Below the pieces are notes generated by a model. That model was not told where the DNA came from, did not search any database, and worked only from the letters and a program-made list of their open reading frames with translations. Below, piece by piece: positions 1-9,085 of a DNA stretch of 64,000 nt. Origin of the DNA: DATBAX01 sp963723765 (lineage in GTDB: Bacteria > Acidobacteriota > Terriglobia > Terriglobales > Acidobacteriaceae); contig CAVRSD010000001.1 in NCBI GenBank assembly GCA_963723765.1, positions 62,001 to 126,000 of the forward strand, written 5' to 3'. A program made the position numbers and the translations under genes. Each line of letters starts with the position of its first letter. Positions within the stretch are counted from its first letter, which is position 1.

Positions 1-2338
1 CTTCGAGCGGACGCCGGGGGCTGTTCAGCCACACGTCAACACCCTGGACGAAATGGCGTCCCACATTGATGTCATAGTCTTCCACGAAGACAAATTTTTC
101 AGCAAATTTCGGATCGCGCATCATTTGCGCTATCTGCTGGAGAACGCCCTTGCCGGGTTCATCGCGTGGGTGGGCCTTGCCGGCAAAAACGAACTGCACA
201 GGACGCTTGGGATCGTTGACCATCGAGGCGAGTCGCTCGATATCTTTGAGAATCAAATCAGCCCGCTTGTAAGTGGCAAAGCGGCGGGCAAACCCAATGG
301 TCAGAGCATCGGGACTGAGCACGCGGGCAAGTCTCTGCAGCGTCTCCGGCGACTCACCGCGAGGCTTGGCCTGTTCCACTGCGCGATGCCGCACAAAATC
401 GAGGAGCCGCGATTTCAAATGAAGGTGCGTTTCCCAAAGTTCGCCATCATCCACGCTTTCAATCCGCTCCCATATCTTTGCCTCGGCGCTATGCTCCTGC
501 CAATCCGTTCCTAAATGGCGGTCATAGAGGCGAAACATCTGCGGCGCCAGCCACGAAGGGACATGCACGCCATTGGTGATATGCCCGATGGGAACCTCTT
601 CTTCCGGCTTGCCGGGAAAGAGCCCCGTCCACATCGCACGCGACACTTCGCCATGCAATGCAGAAACGGCATTGGCGCGCCGCGCCAGTTTCAGGCCCAG
701 TACGGTCATGCAAAACTCTTCCTGATGATTGCCCGGATTCTCGCGTCCCAGGGCCATGAGGCCTTCGAGCGAAAGACCAAGCGACTCGCGCAAAGGCCCA
801 AGATGTTCTTCGATGAGATCACAGTGAAAGCGGTCGTGTCCTGCGGGCACCGGGGTATGCGTGGTGAAGACCACTTCCCGGGAAACACGCGGCACCGCCT
901 GCTCGAAGGTCAAGCCTTCATCCTCCATGCGGCTGCGAATCGCTTCCAGCACGGCAAATCCGCTGTGGCCTTCGTTCAGGTGAAGAACTCCAGGCGTCGT
1001 GCCCATGGCTTTCAAAGCGCGGAAGCCTCCTACACCCAGCAGCAATTCCTGACGGATGCGAATGCGCCCATCTCCGCCGTACAAGCGTGATGTAAGTGTC
1101 CGGTCCTCCGGGGCATTGCCTTCCACGTTGGAATCCAGCAACAGCAAATCGCAACGCCCTACTTTCATGCGCCAGACCTGGGCATGAATCGACCCGCCAC
1201 GAGTCTCGATCTGCACCGTGACCGGTTCGCCATTGATGCCAATGGCAAGCTCCATGGGTAACTTGTTTACATCAGTCTCGATATATTCTTCCTGCTGCCA
1301 TCCATTTTGATCGAGCCGCTGCCGGAAATATCCCTGGCCATAGAACAGACCAATGCCGACCAGGGGAATTCCAAGATCAGACGCGCTCTTGATGTGATCG
1401 CCGGCGAGAATACCGAGTCCTCCGGAATATTCCGGAATGGAAACATGCAAGCCGAATTCGGCGGAAAAATATGCTACTGGACGAGGCCGCAGAATCCCGG
1501 CATGCCGGGCTCCCCAGGTACGGTCCCTTTCGAGATATTCACGTAGCCGGCGGTAGGCGTAATTGATGCGGCCGTGCAACACCAGTTCGCGCGCCCGTTG
1601 CTCCATTTGCGCCAACGGCATCTCGGAGAGCAAGGAAACGGGATTGTGATTGAGCTGCCGCCAGCGTATGGGGTCGAGATCGCGAAACAAGCTGCTGGCA
1701 TCATGGTCCCAACACCACCAGACGTTGCGGGCCAGCGCCCAAAGCCGTTCCTGCGCCGGCGCGATGAAGCGATCCAGGGTGCGAGCTTCGCTGACTACGG
1801 GTGCGACCTGCGCGGCAGCTTCGGTAAGCAGCCGGATCTCGTCTTCGTGAAAAACTCTGGAAGCGATCGTCTGCACCACGAGGACGCCTTGCAGAACTCC
1901 GCGATCAATCAGTGGAACCCCGAGGAAGGACTGGTACTCATCCTCGCCGGCTTCCGGGAAGTACTTGAATCGAGGATTATTCTTGACCTGTTCCACCGCC
2001 ACCGGCCGCACCTGCTCCGCAACCAGGCCCGCCAAGCCTTCGTGAACTGCCATGCGAAGAGTGCCAATACATTGTGGGCGCAGTCCGAGGGTTGCGGCCA
2101 GCACCAGATTTGCTCTGTCCGGTTCCAACAAATACGCCGAACAAACGTCGGTCCGAAATCGCTTGGCGATCAGGGCAACAACGTTCATGAGGGTCTCGGC
2201 TGGCTTGCCACCCTCTTTCGTCAGATTGCGGATTTCTTCCAGCGTCAGGACGTAGCTGGCATCTCGTTCATAGGCGGAGGGATCAAGTCCCGTAATCCCC
2301 GAATCAACGGCCTTGAGTTTAAGGTCTTGTGACGCCAT
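1..2338 (-). CDS. glgP: GAF domain-alpha-glucan (glycogen/maltodextrin) phosphorylase fusion, 3' end outside window
   Basis: Reads without a stop for 779 codons from an ATG at 2338 to the left edge. Residues about 31-188 form a GAF domain resembling that of PtsP/EI-Ntr (FLGVPLIDRGVLQGVLVVQ). Residues from about 195 match the DUF3417/GT35 type of alpha-glucan phosphorylase: RLWALARNVWWCW, VAYFSAEFGLH, EYSGGLGILAGDH, HLNEGHSGFAVLEAI, TTHTPVPAGHDRF and GHITNGVHVPSW. The PLP-lysine region lies beyond the window edge. The enzyme releases glucose 1-phosphate from alpha-1,4-glucans in the cytoplasm. AAAGGT lies about 8 nt before the start. It lies downstream of glnS, 306 bp away. The GAF domain suggests ligand control of phosphorolysis; the ligand is unknown. 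Phosphorylase identity is secure; the fusion is read directly from one frame. Confidence 0.93.
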   Translation of the reverse strand, partial: MASQDLKLKAVDSGITGLDPSAYERDASYVLTLEEIRNLTKEGGKPAETLMNVVALIAKRFRTDVCSAYLLEPDRANLVLAATLGLRPQCIGTLRMAVHEGLAGLVAEQVRPVAVEQVKNNPRFKYFPEAGEDEYQSFLGVPLIDRGVLQGVLVVQTIASRVFHEDEIRLLTEAAAQVAPVVSEARTLDRFIAPAQERLWALARNVWWCWDHDASSLFRDLDPIRWRQLNHNPVSLLSEMPLAQMEQRARELVLHGRINYAYRRLREYLERDRTWGARHAGILRPRPVAYFSAEFGLHVSIPEYSGGLGILAGDHIKSASDLGIPLVGIGLFYGQGYFRQRLDQNGWQQEEYIETDVNKLPMELAIGINGEPVTVQIETRGGSIHAQVWRMKVGRCDLLLLDSNVEGNAPEDRTLTSRLYGGDGRIRIRQELLLGVGGFRALKAMGTTPGVLHLNEGHSGFAVLEAIRSRMEDEGLTFEQAVPRVSREVVFTTHTPVPAGHDRFHCDLIEEHLGPLRESLGLSLEGLMALGRENPGNHQEEFCMTVLGLKLARRANAVSALHGEVSRAMWTGLFPGKPEEEVPIGHITNGVHVPSWLAPQMFRLYDRHLGTDWQEHSAEAKIWERIESVDDGELWETHLHLKSRLLDFVRHRAVEQAKPRGESPETLQRLARVLSPDALTIGFARRFATYKRADLILKDIERLASMVNDPKRPVQFVFAGKAHPRDEPGKGVLQQIAQMMRDPKFAEKFVFVEDYDINVGRHFVQGVDVWLNSPRRPLE

Positions 2339-2644
2339 TGTGCGCGCACCTTTGGGTTGTGTGGTTGGTTGTTGAACAATGAATGGCTGCAGGAACCAGG
2401 TGGCCTGCTGGACCCCGATTAACCCGGCAATTTAAAGAGCAGCGCGCACGCAACCCGATAGAGTTCGTGTATTTCCGGCCCCACACATACGCGCTGCCCT
2501 CCCCGAAGAGAACTTTAGGTGGTAGCCATCTGCCAGTCCAATCAAAATTGTTTATGGTGGACATAAGTCGGGTTCGGCCATGGACGACGGCTTGCCCGTT
2601 TCGGCTAGCCGGTCGGGCGTGAACCGCGAGGGGGATTGAGACCA
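2339..2644. other. 306-bp gap between glnS and glgP
   Basis: Both strands contain short open frames (about 79 and 109 codons) but neither resembles a known protein and their composition is not gene-like. No inverted repeat with a T-tract and no convincing -35/-10 pair was seen. It presumably holds the glgP promoter and leader, since glnS ends at 2645. Confidence 0.4.
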
Positions 2645-4381
2645 TCATGACTTTGAACTGCCGGCTTTCTTTTCAATTTTAGCCCAAGTATCTTTCAGCG
2701 CCATGGTCCGGTTGAATACCAGCTTGCCCGGAGCTGAATCGGAATCAACGCAGAAATATCCCAGGCGCTCGAATTGATACCGGTCTCCCACTCCGGCGCT
2801 CGTCAGCGACGGCTCCAGCTTCGAATGCTTCAGCACTTCCAGCGAATGTGGGTTGAGATTGACGGTAAAGGGCTGCCCGGCTTCTGCTTGATTCGGATCT
2901 TCCTTGGTAAAGAGGTTTTCGTACACTCGTACTTCGGCATCGATGGCATGCGCCGCTGATACCCAGTGAATGGTGGACTTCACCTTGCGCCCATCCGGAG
3001 GATTATTCCCGCCCTTGGTTTCCGGATCGTAGGTGCAGTGAACTTCGACGACCTCGCCTTTGCCGTCTTTCACAACGCTGGTGCATTTTATAAAGTAGGC
3101 ATAGCGCAAACGTACTTCCTGTCCGGGGAAAAGCCGGTAATACTTGGGCGGAGGAGTCTCGCGGAAATCATCCTGCTCGATATAGAGAACGCGGGAAAAC
3201 GGAACTTTCCGGGTACCGGCGCCTGGGTCTTCGGGATTGTTGACCGCATCCATTTCTTCAACCTGGTTTTCCGGATAATTATCGATCACAACTTTCAACG
3301 GCCGCAGCACCGCCATGACCCGAGCCGAACGCTTGTTCAGGTCTTCGCGAACAAAGTGCTCGAGCATGGCCAGTTCAATCGAACCATTGGTTTTGGAGAC
3401 ACCGATGGCCCCACAGAAATTGCGGATCGCTTCGGGTGTGTAGCCGCGCCGCCGGATCCCCGAAAGCGTGGGCATGCGGGGATCGTTCCAGCCGGTTACA
3501 TGGCCTTCCTCGACCAACTGCAACAGTTTTCGCTTGCTCAAGATCGTATAGGTTAGGTTGAGGCGATCAAACTCGATTTGCTGCGAAGGGAAGATACCTA
3601 ACTGTTGGATAAACCAGTTGTACAGCGGACGATGGTCCTCGAACTCGAGCGTGCAAACGGAATGGGTGATCTGCTCCAGCGAATCAGATTCCCCGTGAGC
3701 GAAGTCGTACATCGGATAGATCGGCCACTTGTTCCCGGTGCGGTGATGCTCGGCGTGCAGGATGCGATACATCACGGGATCGCGCATATTCAGGTTCGGC
3801 GAACCCATGTCGACCTTGGCCCGCAGAGTTCGGGAACCGTCGGGAAATTCACCGGCTCGCATGCGCTCAAACAGACTTAAGTTCTCTTCGACCGAACGGT
3901 TGCGATAGGGGCTGTCCTTGCCGGGCTCGGTCAGGGTGCCACGAGATTTTCGCATTTCGTCCGCGGTCAGATCGTCCACATAAGCCTTGCCGGCTTTGAT
4001 GAGCTGCACCGCCCATTCATACAACTTGTCGAAATAGTCAGACGCGTAGAAAAGATGGTCCCAGGTGAAGCCGAGCCACTTCACGTCTTCCATGATCGAA
4101 TCGACGTACTCGGTTTCTTCCTTGGAGGGATTGGTATCGTCGAAACGCAGGTTGGTTTTGCCGCCAAACTCGGCAGCTAACCCGAAGTTCAGGCAGATCG
4201 ATTTGGCATGCCCAAGATGGAGATACCCATTCGGCTCAGGAGGAAAACGGGTCTGCACCCGCCCGCCAAACTTATTGGTCTTCAGATCGTCGAGAATGAT
4301 GTCGCGTATGAAGTTAGAGGGACCGGCCGCCTCGGTAGGCTTCTTTGCCTCAGATTCAATCTCTGGATTCGATGGATTCAT
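2645..4381 (-). CDS. glnS: Glutaminyl-tRNA synthetase
   Basis: A 578-residue class I aminoacyl-tRNA synthetase charging tRNA-Gln with glutamine. The ATP-binding HIGH-type motif appears as PPEPNGYLHLGHAKS near residue 45, the KMSKS-type loop as LSKRKL near 280, and the family segment RFDDTNPSKEETEYVDSI lies between. The C-terminal beta-barrel anticodon domain (RVLYIEQDDF, EVRLRYAYFIKC) is present, so the length is typical for bacterial GlnRS. It is a single gene divergent from nothing nearby: the next gene upstream (4434-5102) is on the same strand, 52 bp away. Its presence together with gatB at 57726-59204 suggests that Gln-tRNA is made directly and that GatCAB serves Asn-tRNA or a backup route; that division is inference. 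Confidence 0.97.
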   Translation of the reverse strand: MNPSNPEIESEAKKPTEAAGPSNFIRDIILDDLKTNKFGGRVQTRFPPEPNGYLHLGHAKSICLNFGLAAEFGGKTNLRFDDTNPSKEETEYVDSIMEDVKWLGFTWDHLFYASDYFDKLYEWAVQLIKAGKAYVDDLTADEMRKSRGTLTEPGKDSPYRNRSVEENLSLFERMRAGEFPDGSRTLRAKVDMGSPNLNMRDPVMYRILHAEHHRTGNKWPIYPMYDFAHGESDSLEQITHSVCTLEFEDHRPLYNWFIQQLGIFPSQQIEFDRLNLTYTILSKRKLLQLVEEGHVTGWNDPRMPTLSGIRRRGYTPEAIRNFCGAIGVSKTNGSIELAMLEHFVREDLNKRSARVMAVLRPLKVVIDNYPENQVEEMDAVNNPEDPGAGTRKVPFSRVLYIEQDDFRETPPPKYYRLFPGQEVRLRYAYFIKCTSVVKDGKGEVVEVHCTYDPETKGGNNPPDGRKVKSTIHWVSAAHAIDAEVRVYENLFTKEDPNQAEAGQPFTVNLNPHSLEVLKHSKLEPSLTSAGVGDRYQFERLGYFCVDSDSAPGKLVFNRTMALKDTWAKIEKKAGSSKS

Positions 4382-4433
4382 CTCTAATTGAGTTTATCGC
4401 AAGAAGGCTAAATCGGAGTGTTTTCGCGCCGGG

Positions 4434-5102
4434 CTACTCGCCCCAGAGTTTGTCTTTTAGATGGAACATCCACTCCGGCCACAAAGTGTTGTAGTGCAGG
4501 GTCACATCGGCCTGAACCGCTTTGGCCGCCTTCACCGAAAAATTGTTGTTGAAAATAAGATAATAAGTACCCGCACCGGCCGGAAGTGTTGCGTGGATGT
4601 TGCCCTGAGGAACTTTGCCACTGTCGTAGTACGGGCTGATGGCGTATCCATTCCGCCAGGTGACGAAGGCGTCATCGCTGAGCACATACACCTGAACATC
4701 ATTCGCCTGCGCCCCAGTGGCGCTGAACTGGCCGCCCACAGAGATGTTCACGGCACCCGGTGGCACCAGGAATTTATAGGAAGAAAAGCCGTGGGCGTTC
4801 ACGGAAAAAGATTTCTCGGTAATAGCTTCGGTATGCGCCCCGGTTAAAAGTTCCCGAAGCTGTTGCGCAGTGTTGCTACTGCCGGCTGCCATCCAGCCAA
4901 TCGCCAAGAGCACGACTAACACCAGCACCCAGATTGCGCTAAGCGACTGGCGTCCCGCCCGTGGAAGATTTGCTTTCCCGGTCTTAGAAACAACCCCAGA
5001 TCCGGATATCGTATTTGCTGTGGCCGGATCCAACGTCTGCCCACACTTCAGACAGAAGCGGGCATCGTCGGGCAGGATCTCGGCACAGTTGGTACAAAGC
5101 AC
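4434..5102 (-). CDS. Zinc-ribbon membrane-anchored protein of unknown function
   Basis: A 222-residue protein. The first 23 residues are a zinc ribbon with two CxxC knuckles (CTNC and CLKCG), followed by a basic linker and one membrane segment at about residues 53-72 (IWVLVLVVLLAIGWMAAG). The remaining 150 residues are predicted to be extracytoplasmic and beta-rich, with no motif I recognise. The topology (cytosolic zinc ribbon, one helix, external domain) recurs in acidobacterial proteins of unknown role. It starts 105 bp from the oppositely oriented rhomboid gene, which also begins with a Cys-rich ribbon, so the two may share a promoter region and a function. Function unknown. Confidence 0.8.
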   Translation of the reverse strand: MLCTNCAEILPDDARFCLKCGQTLDPATANTISGSGVVSKTGKANLPRAGRQSLSAIWVLVLVVLLAIGWMAAGSSNTAQQLRELLTGAHTEAITEKSFSVNAHGFSSYKFLVPPGAVNISVGGQFSATGAQANDVQVYVLSDDAFVTWRNGYAISPYYDSGKVPQGNIHATLPAGAGTYYLIFNNNFSVKAAKAVQADVTLHYNTLWPEWMFHLKDKLWGE

Positions 5103-5207
5103 GGCAACCTCTCAAGAGAATGCGAATTTTAGCAAAGGCAGCATGCCCGCGTCGTTATTTGTTGGTTGATGTGGCAAACTGCTGATACAGCTTATTTCGA
5201 AAACCAC

Positions 5208-6654
5208 ATGGCAAATTGTGTTCAATGCGGCCGCAAACTTCCCGCCTTCATGTTTGGCAAAAAGATTTGCCAGTGGTGCGTACAGCACGAGGCTGCCCAA
5301 CGCGGCGAAGAACCAGAGAACGCGATTCAGCCGCTGATGGCAGTGCCCTGGACGCGCGGCGGCAGCGATTCCATGGTCCTTACTCAGATATTTTTCGGGA
5401 TCAATGTAGCGGTGTTTATTGGCATGGTGTTGGCTCAACGCTCGCTTACCGACTTTGCTTCGCCCGAACTCGTGCACTGGGGCGGTAACGCGGGCTGGCT
5501 TACTTTGGGAGGCGATTGGTGGCGGCTGATCACGTGCCTGTTCGTGCACGGCGGAATCATTCACATCGCATTCAACATGTGGTGCCTGTGGGATTTAGGC
5601 GCTCTTTGCGAATCGCTCTACGGTCATTGGACCTTCGGCGCCGTTTACCTGATATCTGGGTTGGGAGCCAGCGTAGCGAGCGTGGCATGGCAGCCGAACG
5701 GATCAAGCGTCGGAGCATCAGGAGCAATTTTCGGATTAGCGGGAGCGCTGATCGCGGCCTACTACCTTGGCGAATTTTCCATGCCACGAGCCGCCGTGAT
5801 GGGTTCTCTGAGAAGCGTGGTAGCGTTCGTCGGATACAACCTCGTCTTCGGTGCGATGATTGGCCAAGTCGATAATGCGGCCCACGTTGGAGGACTGGTC
5901 ACTGGACTTGGTCTGGGCGCCCTTATTGCCAAAGGCGCTCCTGAGAGCGCCCGACCGTATTCGCAGGATTGCCGTGCTTTTGATCGTATTGCTGGGGGTG
6001 TCTTGCGGCTTCATGGCATTACAGCATTCGCGTGTTACATGATTCATGCGGAGCGCGCGGGCCAGGGACTGCTGGCGGCAAACAAGGCGGACAAAGCAAT
6101 CGCAGAATTGCGGCGCGTCATCCAGCAGCGTCCCGACTTTGCTCCCGCACATTTCGTACTGGCCCAGGCGTATTTACGTAAACATGATTTGGTAAATGCG
6201 GAAAGCGAACTGAAGCGAGTGCTCGAACTCCGTCCCGGTGACGAGGAAACTTCCTATGAGTTGGGAGCGGTTTACGTCGAAGAGAAACATCCGGAACAGG
6301 CAAGAACCATTTTTGCGCAAATGCTGGCTCAAAATCCCAATAGCTCCGACGCGCACTTTGGACTCGGCCTGGTAGCCGACGCTGAAGAAAAATATCAGGA
6401 TGCAGTGCAACAATACACAGCTGCCGCTCAATTAAATTCAAGTTTCGACGACGTTTATTACCTGATCGGTCTTGCGCAATTCAAGCTGAAGAACTATGAC
6501 GATGCCATTGCGGCCTTCCAAGGAATATCAGCAGAGCAATGGGGACAACGCCGGCGCCGAAACCGCTCTCGCTGACGCCTACCGGGCCAAAGGCATGACC
6601 CAACAGGCAGACGAGGCGTTGAAGAAAGCGGCACAGCTCAAAACCCAGCAGTGA
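5208..6654 (+). CDS. Rhomboid intramembrane serine protease with N-terminal zinc ribbon and C-terminal TPRs (frameshifted)
   Basis: From ATG 5208 the protein opens with a Cys-rich ribbon (CVQCG, CQWC), then a rhomboid core with HIAFNMWCLWDLG, catalytic serine in GASGAIFG and histidine in NAAHVGG, then tetratricopeptide repeats (residues about 290 onward). An upstream in-frame ATG at 5169 is possible. The reading frame breaks near 5940 (extra C), near 6035-6042 (one base missing or two extra) and near 6518 (extra C). Between the first two breaks the other frame supplies a membrane helix (RRIAVLLIVLLGVSCGFMA), and after the third it supplies a natural end, EYQQSNGDNAG to stop at 6654. Repaired length is about 481 residues. 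Catalytic residues precede all breaks. Rhomboids cleave membrane proteins; the TPRs may recruit substrates. Confidence 0.85.
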
Positions 6655-6683
6655 GTGGCGTCTCACTCGACATTTGTGACATT

Positions 6684-8894
6684 TTATCCAGAGCTACTGG
6701 CAGCCAGCGCCTTACTGTTCGCGGCACGCAGCTGGAGTTCGCTGATCTTGCGAGCTAACAGTTCCGTGGAAAACGGTTTGTTGAGCAGGATCGCATCGCT
6801 GCCAATCTGGGCATTCTCGAGAATTGCCGTTTCGGTATAGCCGGACATGAAGATCACGCCGATCCCGTCGCGTCTTTGCCTTAACTTTTCGACCAATTCC
6901 GGGCCGCCCATGTGGGGCATCACAACGTCAGTCACCACGATGTCAATTCGCCCGCCATGCTCATCGGCGACCGAGAGCGCTTCCAACCCGTTGCCCGCCG
7001 GCAACACGCTATATCCGAGTCTTTTGAGAGATTCTCCTGCCAGCGCGCGCAGTGCCGGCTCGTCTTCCACCAGGAGAATTGTCCCATCGCCTCGAAGCGC
7101 CAGGGCAGCCTGCTGCGAGGGGGTGACCGTTACCGATTTCTCCACCGAAGGCAGATAGAGTTTGAAAGTAGTCCCGATACCCAGCTCGCTATATACGGAA
7201 ATGTGTCCCCGGCTCTGTTTCACAATCCCGTACACAGTTGCCAGTCCGAGTCCGGTTCCCTTGCCTGGTTCTTTGGTGGTGAAAAAAGGTTCGAAGATAT
7301 GCTCCAGCGTGTCTTTGCTCATGCCAGACCCGGTATCGGTCACGGCGATCAACACAAACGGACCCGGGGTCACTTCCGGATGGGTCGCGGCATACGACAC
7401 ATCAAGCTGGGACGCTTGCGTCTCGATGATCAGCTTGCCGCCCTTCGGCATGGCGTCCCGCGCGTTCACCGCCAGGTTCATCACCACTTGTTCGAGCTGA
7501 CCAGGATCGGCCTGCACCCGCCCGATCTGATCCGAGAAATTGGTCACCAGCTCAACATCTTCCCCGATGAGCACACGCAGCATCTTCGCCATGTTACGCA
7601 CGCTCAGGTTCGGATCCAGTACTTGGGTCTCGAGCACCTGCTTGCGGCTGAAAGCCAGCAGTTGGCGGGTCAAGCCACTCGCTCTTTCCCCGGCCTGCTT
7701 GATTTCTTCAAGGTATGGCCGCGACTCCGAGGTGGCGGTGTCGAGCAAAATATCGCTGTACCCCTTGATGATCATCACCAGATTGTTGAAATCGTGCGCT
7801 ACCCCGCCGGCCAGCCTTCCCACGGCTTCCAGCCGCGCTGCCCGCACCAGACCTTCCCGGGATTGCCGGAGACCTTTCCGCATTTCCTCGAAGGAACGCG
7901 TCAGGTCCGCCACTTCGTCTTCTCCCTGGACTGCGATCTGGACCTCAAAATCGCCCTTCTCCAGTTGCCGGGCGCTCAATGCCAGTTGTTCGAGAGGACG
8001 GGTAATCTGCCGCGACACCACGAACGCAAGAAATGCCCCAACCATCACCGCCACCGCTCCAAGCGTCACCAATTTGCGATTCAGTGAACGCAAAAAGCTC
8101 GTCGCCTGATCGTAAGATTGCAACGAATAAAATCTCACCGGATGGTCGCCGGGAAGCTCAATGAAATTCTCCAGATAGCGCTCACCGTGAATGGTGATTT
8201 CACGAATCACCTGGGCGTTGGCTGAAGGAGACTGGAGCGATGCCTCGAATTCCTTCCAGTCGCTGGCTGGAAGTGAACTCAGGATGACCGACCCCTGGCG
8301 TTCAAAGGTGAAAGATGATTTCCCGAAAGCACCCGCGGCGATGATCGCTTGCGGGGATACTTCATAGCCCAGTGTAAGTCTTCCAAGCCCGTGCTCCTCC
8401 CCCACGGCACCCGCCACGATAGGCGCGAAACTGACGTCGTAGAGGCGCCCGCCCGCCACCCACCAATCCTGCTCACCGGTGGCATTTTCCAGCAAATGCT
8501 CCGCCGAAGATATCGGGACATCGTTGGTACGGGAGTGAAACGCCAGCATCTCGCCGCTGGCATTTTCCAGTATCAACACGTCGGCATGGCTGGCATGGAG
8601 AATTGACTCCGAGGCATCCTGGACTGTCGCCCGGTCATTCGTAGACATGAGGGCTTTGACGCTGGACTGGCTCGCAATTAACAAAGCCGCTTGCTGAGCT
8701 TGCTCCCGCCGTACCTGTTCAATCCCCCGATAAACTGTGGATTGCGCCTGCAGGGTGGATAACAGATCTTCCCGGACATGGCTTCGCATTTGCGCCTGGA
8801 TCAGTACCAGCACCGCCGCTGTCAACAGAAAGACAACTGCCAGCATCGACACCAGGAGCTTTGTCCGAAGATGTTTAAACCATTGGCTGAACAC
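6684..8894 (-). CDS. Membrane-bound hybrid sensor histidine kinase (sensor-HAMP-HisKA-HATPase-REC)
   Basis: A 736-residue protein with a membrane helix near residues 12-32, a periplasmic sensor region of about 240 residues, and a second helix near 275-295. A HAMP linker follows (RQITRPLEQLALSARQLEKG). The phosphoacceptor histidine lies in GRLAGGVAHDFNN (about residue 365), followed by the ATPase N box (NLAVNARDAM), G1 (VTDTGSGM) and G2 (GKGTGLGLATVYG). A receiver domain occupies the last 120 residues, with its aspartate in VVTDVVMPHMGG and the conserved lysine in LLNKPFS. Autophosphorylation and phosphorelay are expected; signal and output partner are not visible. It is divergent from the GGDEF/HD-GYP gene across 191 bp, which makes a functional link to c-di-GMP plausible but unproven. 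Confidence 0.93.
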   Translation of the reverse strand: MFSQWFKHLRTKLLVSMLAVVFLLTAAVLVLIQAQMRSHVREDLLSTLQAQSTVYRGIEQVRREQAQQAALLIASQSSVKALMSTNDRATVQDASESILHASHADVLILENASGEMLAFHSRTNDVPISSAEHLLENATGEQDWWVAGGRLYDVSFAPIVAGAVGEEHGLGRLTLGYEVSPQAIIAAGAFGKSSFTFERQGSVILSSLPASDWKEFEASLQSPSANAQVIREITIHGERYLENFIELPGDHPVRFYSLQSYDQATSFLRSLNRKLVTLGAVAVMVGAFLAFVVSRQITRPLEQLALSARQLEKGDFEVQIAVQGEDEVADLTRSFEEMRKGLRQSREGLVRAARLEAVGRLAGGVAHDFNNLVMIIKGYSDILLDTATSESRPYLEEIKQAGERASGLTRQLLAFSRKQVLETQVLDPNLSVRNMAKMLRVLIGEDVELVTNFSDQIGRVQADPGQLEQVVMNLAVNARDAMPKGGKLIIETQASQLDVSYAATHPEVTPGPFVLIAVTDTGSGMSKDTLEHIFEPFFTTKEPGKGTGLGLATVYGIVKQSRGHISVYSELGIGTTFKLYLPSVEKSVTVTPSQQAALALRGDGTILLVEDEPALRALAGESLKRLGYSVLPAGNGLEALSVADEHGGRIDIVVTDVVMPHMGGPELVEKLRQRRDGIGVIFMSGYTETAILENAQIGSDAILLNKPFSTELLARKISELQLRAANSKALAASSSG

Positions 8895-9085
8895 GGTCCT
8901 AGGGCGAAGCTTACTTGACCCGATTTGCAGCAGCTAGTCACTTTAGTAACCTCGTCCTGCTCGCAAGGAGACGCTAAAATTGGAGAGGTTTTGTTGCGTT
9001 CTTTTATCCTGTTGTTTTGCCCGTGCTGGTATGAAAGCATTGGGAAATAACTCCGTTTTTTGGGACGAAGGACTACCACCAGCGC

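Noticed and set aside
53..2332. Plus-strand open frames of 153, 191 and 252 codons opposite the phosphorylase
   Set aside because: They lie antisense to an uninterrupted minus-strand phosphorylase with clear motifs; their residues do not resemble known proteins.
2319..2648. 109-codon minus-strand frame between glnS and glgP
   Set aside because: Composition not gene-like, overlaps both gene ends, no homologue recognised and a poor ribosome site.
6912..8087. 391-codon plus-strand frame
   Set aside because: Antisense to the histidine kinase catalytic region, rich in His/Arg/Pro from high-GC third positions; no motif.
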